Positions 18,158 to 21,186 of a DNA stretch of 21,186 bases are shown here, piece by piece (positions within the stretch are counted from its first letter, which is position 1; every line of letters starts with the position of its first letter). This DNA comes from JAQTRU01 sp041645555 (GTDB taxonomy: Bacteria; Patescibacteriota; Patescibacteriia; Patescibacteriales; JAQTRU01), in assembly GCA_041645555.1 (NCBI GenBank), contig JBAZPX010000017.1:1-21186 (forward strand). Reading direction: 5' to 3'. The notes beneath the pieces are model-generated. The model searched no databases, had not been told where the DNA came from, and saw only the letters and a program-made list of their open reading frames with translations. The position numbers were made by a program, and so were the translations under genes.

Positions 18158-19326
18158 ATCATCTTCCTGCGAATAAACGCGGGAATGCCTAATTCATCCT
18201 CTTCTTCAGATTCCTCTCTGGTTTTCTTGCTGGCTGGTTCGGCCTGGGCCGCGCGCAAAGGAGAAATTTTGCTTTTCTTTTTTTCTTTCTTGTCCTGCTC
18301 TTTTTCCTCGTCCTCGATAAAGGCGTTAGGAGTATAAGACCTCTCCCCGCCCGTCTTAATAAGCCCCGGACCACGGCCGTTAAAGCCGGTTGCCACTACC
18401 GTTATCTTTATTTCATCTTTCAGCTTATCATTAATCACCGCGCCGAAAATAATCTTAGCGTCTTCATCAGCCGAAGCCGTAATAACCTTAGCCGCTTCAT
18501 TAACTTCATTCATGCCCAGGGTCGGACCGCCGGTAATCGTGAAGACAATCCCCCGCGCCCCTTCAATAGACATATCAAGTAAAGGCGAACTGATAGCGGC
18601 TTTAGCCGCTTCAATCGCTTTGTTCTCGCCCGAGGCCTGGCCGATTCCCATTAAAGCCGAACCGGCATTAGACATCACGGCTTTGACATCGGCAAAATCA
18701 GCGTTGATAATTCCGGGCACGGTAATAATCTCGGCAATGCCGGCTACGCCCTGGCGCAAAACATCATCAGCCACCATGAAAGCTTCCAGGAGCGAAGTCT
18801 TTTTATCTATAACTTGTAATAATTTATCATTGGAAATTGTGATAATTGTATCCACCTTATCCGCCAATTCGGTAAATCCTCTTTCCGCGATATTTTTTCT
18901 CTGCCCGCCTTCAAACTGAAAAGGCTTGGTAACGACCGCCACGGTCAGAGCGCCTAAGTCTCTGGCAATCTCAGCGACAATCGGCGAAGCGCCAGTGCCG
19001 GTTCCGCCGCCTAAGCCGCAGGTAACAAAAACCATATCCGAATCTTTTAGAATATCCCTGATTTCGTTTTGCGATTCTTCCGCCGCCTGCCGGCCCAATT
19101 CCGGATTCATTCCCGCCCCCAAACCCCGGGTAACCGATTTGCCGATATGAAGCTTCTGGCTGGCTTTATTATAGTGAAGGGCCTGGACATCGGTATTGAT
19201 CGCGACAAATTCAACTCCTTTTATTCCCCCCTCTACCATCCTGTTGATGGCGCTGCCGCCACCGCCGCCGACTCCAATCACTTTTATTTTAGCGAACGTT
19301 TCGGCCGCTGGTTTTACTTCTGCCAT
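18154..19326 (-). CDS. ftsZ: Cell division GTPase FtsZ
   Basis: This 390-residue tubulin homologue forms the cytokinetic ring. The glycine-rich start IGVGGGGGSAINRM, the GTP-binding signature GGGTGTG (106-112), the T7-loop NADFAD (207-212, which completes the GTPase site of the next subunit) and TGGPTLGMNEV are intact. After the core (about 320), a Lys/Glu-rich linker leads to the C-terminal peptide DELGIPAFIRRKMM, which normally binds FtsA. Its stop codon is formed by a palindromic repeat. No SD is seen before the ATG at 19326. A promoter candidate overlaps the ftsA terminator (19469-19497), so ftsZ appears to be transcribed separately from ftsA, with a leader of about 135 nt full of repeats. 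Confidence 0.97.
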   Translation of the reverse strand: MAEVKPAAETFAKIKVIGVGGGGGSAINRMVEGGIKGVEFVAINTDVQALHYNKASQKLHIGKSVTRGLGAGMNPELGRQAAEESQNEIRDILKDSDMVFVTCGLGGGTGTGASPIVAEIARDLGALTVAVVTKPFQFEGGQRKNIAERGFTELADKVDTIITISNDKLLQVIDKKTSLLEAFMVADDVLRQGVAGIAEIITVPGIINADFADVKAVMSNAGSALMGIGQASGENKAIEAAKAAISSPLLDMSIEGARGIVFTITGGPTLGMNEVNEAAKVITASADEDAKIIFGAVINDKLKDEIKITVVATGFNGRGPGLIKTGGERSYTPNAFIEDEEKEQDKKEKKKSKISPLRAAQAEPASKKTREESEEEDELGIPAFIRRKMM

Positions 19327-19333
19327 ATATTTA

Positions 19334-19382
19334 GTTAAAAGTTATCACCGTCCCGCTAGGGCGGGATAAAGTTAAAAGTTAT
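19334..19382. repeat. Palindromic repeat flanked by 12-bp direct repeats, upstream of ftsZ
   Basis: GTTAAAAGTTAT occurs at 19334-19345 and 19371-19382 and brackets CACCGTCCCGC...GCGGGATAAA (19346-19370), whose arms CCCGC/GCGGG pair. The inner element matches the copy at 4753-4787. The direct repeats look like a target-site duplication, though short A/T repeats are common in spacers here. Confidence 0.65.
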
Positions 19383-19404
19383 AAAAGGAAACTTTTTAAG
19401 CTTT

Positions 19405-19438
19405 ACCCGCCTGCCATGCGAGGCATAAGCGGGCAGGT
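19405..19438. repeat. Palindromic spacer repeat CCTGCC/GGCAGG
   Basis: CCTGCC (19410-19415) and GGCAGG (19432-19437) enclose ATGC-GAG-GCAT. It lies in the ftsZ leader. A distinct repeat type from its neighbour at 19346. Confidence 0.55.
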
Positions 19439-19468
19439 CAACTTTTTGTGAGGTTTTAACTAATTATT

Positions 19469-19497
19469 ATTGTATACCATCATAAAAAAAATGGCAA
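19469..19497 (-). promoter_or_regulatory. ftsZ promoter overlapping the ftsA terminator
   Basis: On the minus strand: TTGCCA (19492-19497), 17-nt spacer made largely of the terminator's T tract, TACAAT (19469-19474). Both hexamers match consensus at 5 of 6 positions. Confidence 0.6.
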
Positions 19498-19516
19498 GAC
19501 CCCTTCGTCTTTGCCA
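19484..19516 (-). terminator. Terminator of ftsA
   Basis: On the minus strand, TGGCAAAGAC (19507-19516) pairs with GTCTTGCCA (19492-19500) with one bulged A and a 6-nt loop, then eight T follow. It lies about 55 bp past the ftsA stop. Confidence 0.85.
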
Positions 19517-19569
19517 CTTTTAAAGCTGAACAAATTTTTTGTACACCCCGTTCAACTATTTAAAACACC

Positions 19570-20826
19570 CTACGGGATAAGGGAAGAAAACCATTTCTTC
19601 ATTTTCTCTACCGTCTTATCAATCGTCTCCCCGCCCGGCCATTTGCTTCTTTTCCCTCCGGCCAAGTGGTCGCCCCAGACGACTAAACCTAAAGCGGTCA
19701 AAAATTCCATATCGTTAACTTTATCAATTACCGTATCAATATTTTTTGTATTGCCTAAAGCGACCGGCAGCCGTAATTTTTTCTTTCCCGTCTCCACCAA
19801 ATCCGCGAGCTTGGCTCCGCCGCCGACCAGAAAGACTCCAGCCGGCAGCATTCCGGAACGGTCTATCTTTTTCAATTCTTCATCAATTTTCTCAAAAATT
19901 TCTTCTACCCGGGCTTCAATAATTTCAGAAATATATTTTCTGGAGACCACGCCTATGTCATCGTCAACTTCTTCTTCTTTCGCCAGTTCCGAAATATCAA
20001 TCTCGTCTTTTTTAGAAAATTGGTCTGATTTGGCGCTGCCGTATTCTATCTTTATCCGTTCCGCTAAATTTATCGGGCAGCGCAGGCCGATAGCCACATC
20101 AGAGGTAATATGCTCGGAGCCGATAGGTAAAACCGCCGTATGCAAAAGCTCCCCCTCTTCATAAACCGCCAGACCGGTAGTGGAGGAACCGATATTTACC
20201 AGGGCTACCCCCAGCTCTTTTTGCTTATTATTAATGACCGCCTCGGCCGCTGCCAGAGGCGACAAAACCAAATCTTCAATATCAAAGCCGGTGCGGTAGA
20301 TGGCTTTGGTTAAATTCTTTATCTGGCTGGAAAGACCCTGGATAATCAAAGTCTCCACCTCGAGGCGGACGCCGCTCATGCCGATCGGGTCTTTTATATC
20401 CTCTTGGTTGTCAACGGTAAACTTAACCGGAATAACGTGTAAAATTTCATAATTAGGAGGAACGGACATTGCCCGGGCGGCTTCAATCGCCCTTTCTACG
20501 TCGTCCTCGCCGATTTCCCCGTCGCTTTTCCCCACCGCCACCACGCCCCGGCTCTTGGTTGCCTTAATATGCGGGTCGTTAATGCTTACCCAGACGCTGT
20601 TTAAGGGCGCGCCAATCAAACGCTCGGCCTTTTCTAAGCAGGCGGAAATAGAAGAAGTGGCATCCTCTATGCTATTAATCATCCCCCGGTTAATGCCTTC
20701 AGCCGGAACCGAAACCGCCCCGATTATCTGTAATTTCTCCCCCTCCCCATGGTTTACTCTTTGGCCGACCACTAATCTCACAGCGGTTGAACCTATATCT
20801 AAACCAGCGATTATATCCTCTTTCAT
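19570..20826 (-). CDS. ftsA: Cell division protein FtsA
   Basis: This 418-residue actin-fold ATPase tethers FtsZ to the membrane. It shows the phosphate-1 loop GLDIGSTAVRLVVG (8-21), the 1C/SHS2 region after about residue 85, phosphate-2 VNIGSSTTGLAVYEEG and the adenosine motif VFLVGGGAKL. The C-terminal amphipathic helix (about 400-418, TVEKMKKWFSSLI) is the usual membrane anchor. Length and motif order are normal. A consensus promoter (20855-20883) gives a leader of about 22 nt without an SD, and a terminator follows, so it is a single-gene unit although ftsZ is next. Confidence 0.96.
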   Translation of the reverse strand: MKEDIIAGLDIGSTAVRLVVGQRVNHGEGEKLQIIGAVSVPAEGINRGMINSIEDATSSISACLEKAERLIGAPLNSVWVSINDPHIKATKSRGVVAVGKSDGEIGEDDVERAIEAARAMSVPPNYEILHVIPVKFTVDNQEDIKDPIGMSGVRLEVETLIIQGLSSQIKNLTKAIYRTGFDIEDLVLSPLAAAEAVINNKQKELGVALVNIGSSTTGLAVYEEGELLHTAVLPIGSEHITSDVAIGLRCPINLAERIKIEYGSAKSDQFSKKDEIDISELAKEEEVDDDIGVVSRKYISEIIEARVEEIFEKIDEELKKIDRSGMLPAGVFLVGGGAKLADLVETGKKKLRLPVALGNTKNIDTVIDKVNDMEFLTALGLVVWGDHLAGGKRSKWPGGETIDKTVEKMKKWFSSLIP

Positions 20827-20854
20827 ATGTTTATCAATAGTTAGTTATACTACT

Positions 20855-20883
20855 ATTATACTAAATTATTCTTTTTTTGCCAA
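20855..20883 (-). promoter_or_regulatory. ftsA promoter
   Basis: On the minus strand: TTGGCA (20878-20883), 17-nt spacer, TATAAT (20855-20860). The -35 box directly follows the stop codon of the prepilin peptidase gene. Confidence 0.85.
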
Positions 20884-21186
20884 CTAAAACAGGCCCAAAT
20901 ACCAGTTAATTATTTTATCTCCCCAAAAAACCGTGAAAATCGTGGCGCTGGAAAGAAAAATACCAAGAGGAACTTCTGAATTCCATTCCTTCTTTTTAGA
21001 AATTAAAAGGCTTAGGCCAACAACTGAACCAATAAAATAGGCCACCAGAATGGCTAAAATTAAATGGCTCACGCTTCCCAAAGAAAAACCCATCAGAAGC
21101 CCCAGCCTAATATCGCCTCCGCCAATCCATTTCCCTCCCGAGACAAGGAATTGGATAAGAAAAAAGCTTCCTCCTATTGCCGCCGA
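20884..21186 (-). CDS. Prepilin peptidase (A24 family), 5' end outside the window
   Basis: The frame is open to the window edge, so only the last 100 residues are present. SGGKWIGGGDIRLGLLMG (about residues 16-33 of the visible part) holds the second catalytic aspartate of the type IV prepilin peptidase family (GxGDxxL motif). Membrane segments LILAILVAYFIGSVVGLSLL and VPLGIFLSSATIFTVFWG follow. The enzyme cuts, and often N-methylates, prepilin leaders at the cytoplasmic face, as needed for type IV pili, which are common in CPR bacteria. The N-terminal methylase part and the first aspartate, if present, lie beyond 21186. It ends just before the ftsA promoter. Confidence 0.85.
   Translation of the reverse strand, partial: SAAIGGSFFLIQFLVSGGKWIGGGDIRLGLLMGFSLGSVSHLILAILVAYFIGSVVGLSLLISKKKEWNSEVPLGIFLSSATIFTVFWGDKIINWYLGLF

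Overview
The window looks like a chromosomal segment of a Candidatus Patescibacteria (CPR, Parcubacteria-like) genome. I infer this from the gene style, not from a marker-gene placement. The signs are compact genes with short AT-rich spacers, many genes without a Shine-Dalgarno (SD) sequence, small conserved membrane proteins, a TraG/TraD-like ATPase with a C-terminal zinc ribbon, and palindromic repeats in spacers and inside reading frames. TAA, TAG and TGA all end genes, so the code appears standard.

Layout. 1-700: a small membrane protein (minus) with a clear promoter and terminator, then a broken tRNA-Gly copy and an intact tRNA-Gly(CCC) (plus). 713-2540 (plus): UMF1/Atg22-type MFS permease, a stand-alone PII-like COG3323 protein, tRNA-Thr(CGT), a second tRNA remnant and a two-way terminator. 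2564-7477 (minus): membrane-anchored SurA/parvulin-like protein, FtsB/DivIC-like division protein, P2-type cation ATPase. 7546-7778: a strong promoter, a string of hairpins and a terminator, forming an unassigned structured RNA or attenuated leader. 7913-13021 (minus): membrane glycosyltransferase, TraG-like ATPase, MGMT-type alkyltransferase, small membrane protein, NrdG. 13123-16226 (minus): the anaerobic ribonucleotide reductase locus, with NrdR, NrdD and two NrdR-box-like sites at the promoter. 16389-17926: two tiny SD-led membrane proteins (plus) converging on an unrecognised 330-residue helical protein (minus). 18154-21186 (minus): FtsZ, FtsA and the C-terminal part of a prepilin peptidase.

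How the genes work together. NrdR, NrdD and NrdG make and control dNTP synthesis without oxygen. FtsA, FtsZ and the FtsB-like protein belong to the divisome. The permease, cation ATPase, parvulin-like foldase, glycosyltransferase and prepilin peptidase serve the envelope.

Most notable points. (1) The NrdD reading frame stops before the glycyl-radical loop. That loop (RVCGYLRPV) lies in a separate 45-codon ORF 108 bp downstream, in the same frame, followed by nrdG. (2) A CCCCGTTA-type palindromic repeat occurs in frame in two genes and as a 102-bp spacer element, resembling the coding palindromic elements of Rickettsia. (3) Both tRNA remnants carry a 33-34 nt palindromic insertion. (4) A structured RNA precedes the cation ATPase. 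(5) Several SD-less genes have a TANNNT hexamer exactly 6 nt before the start codon, as in leaderless transcription.
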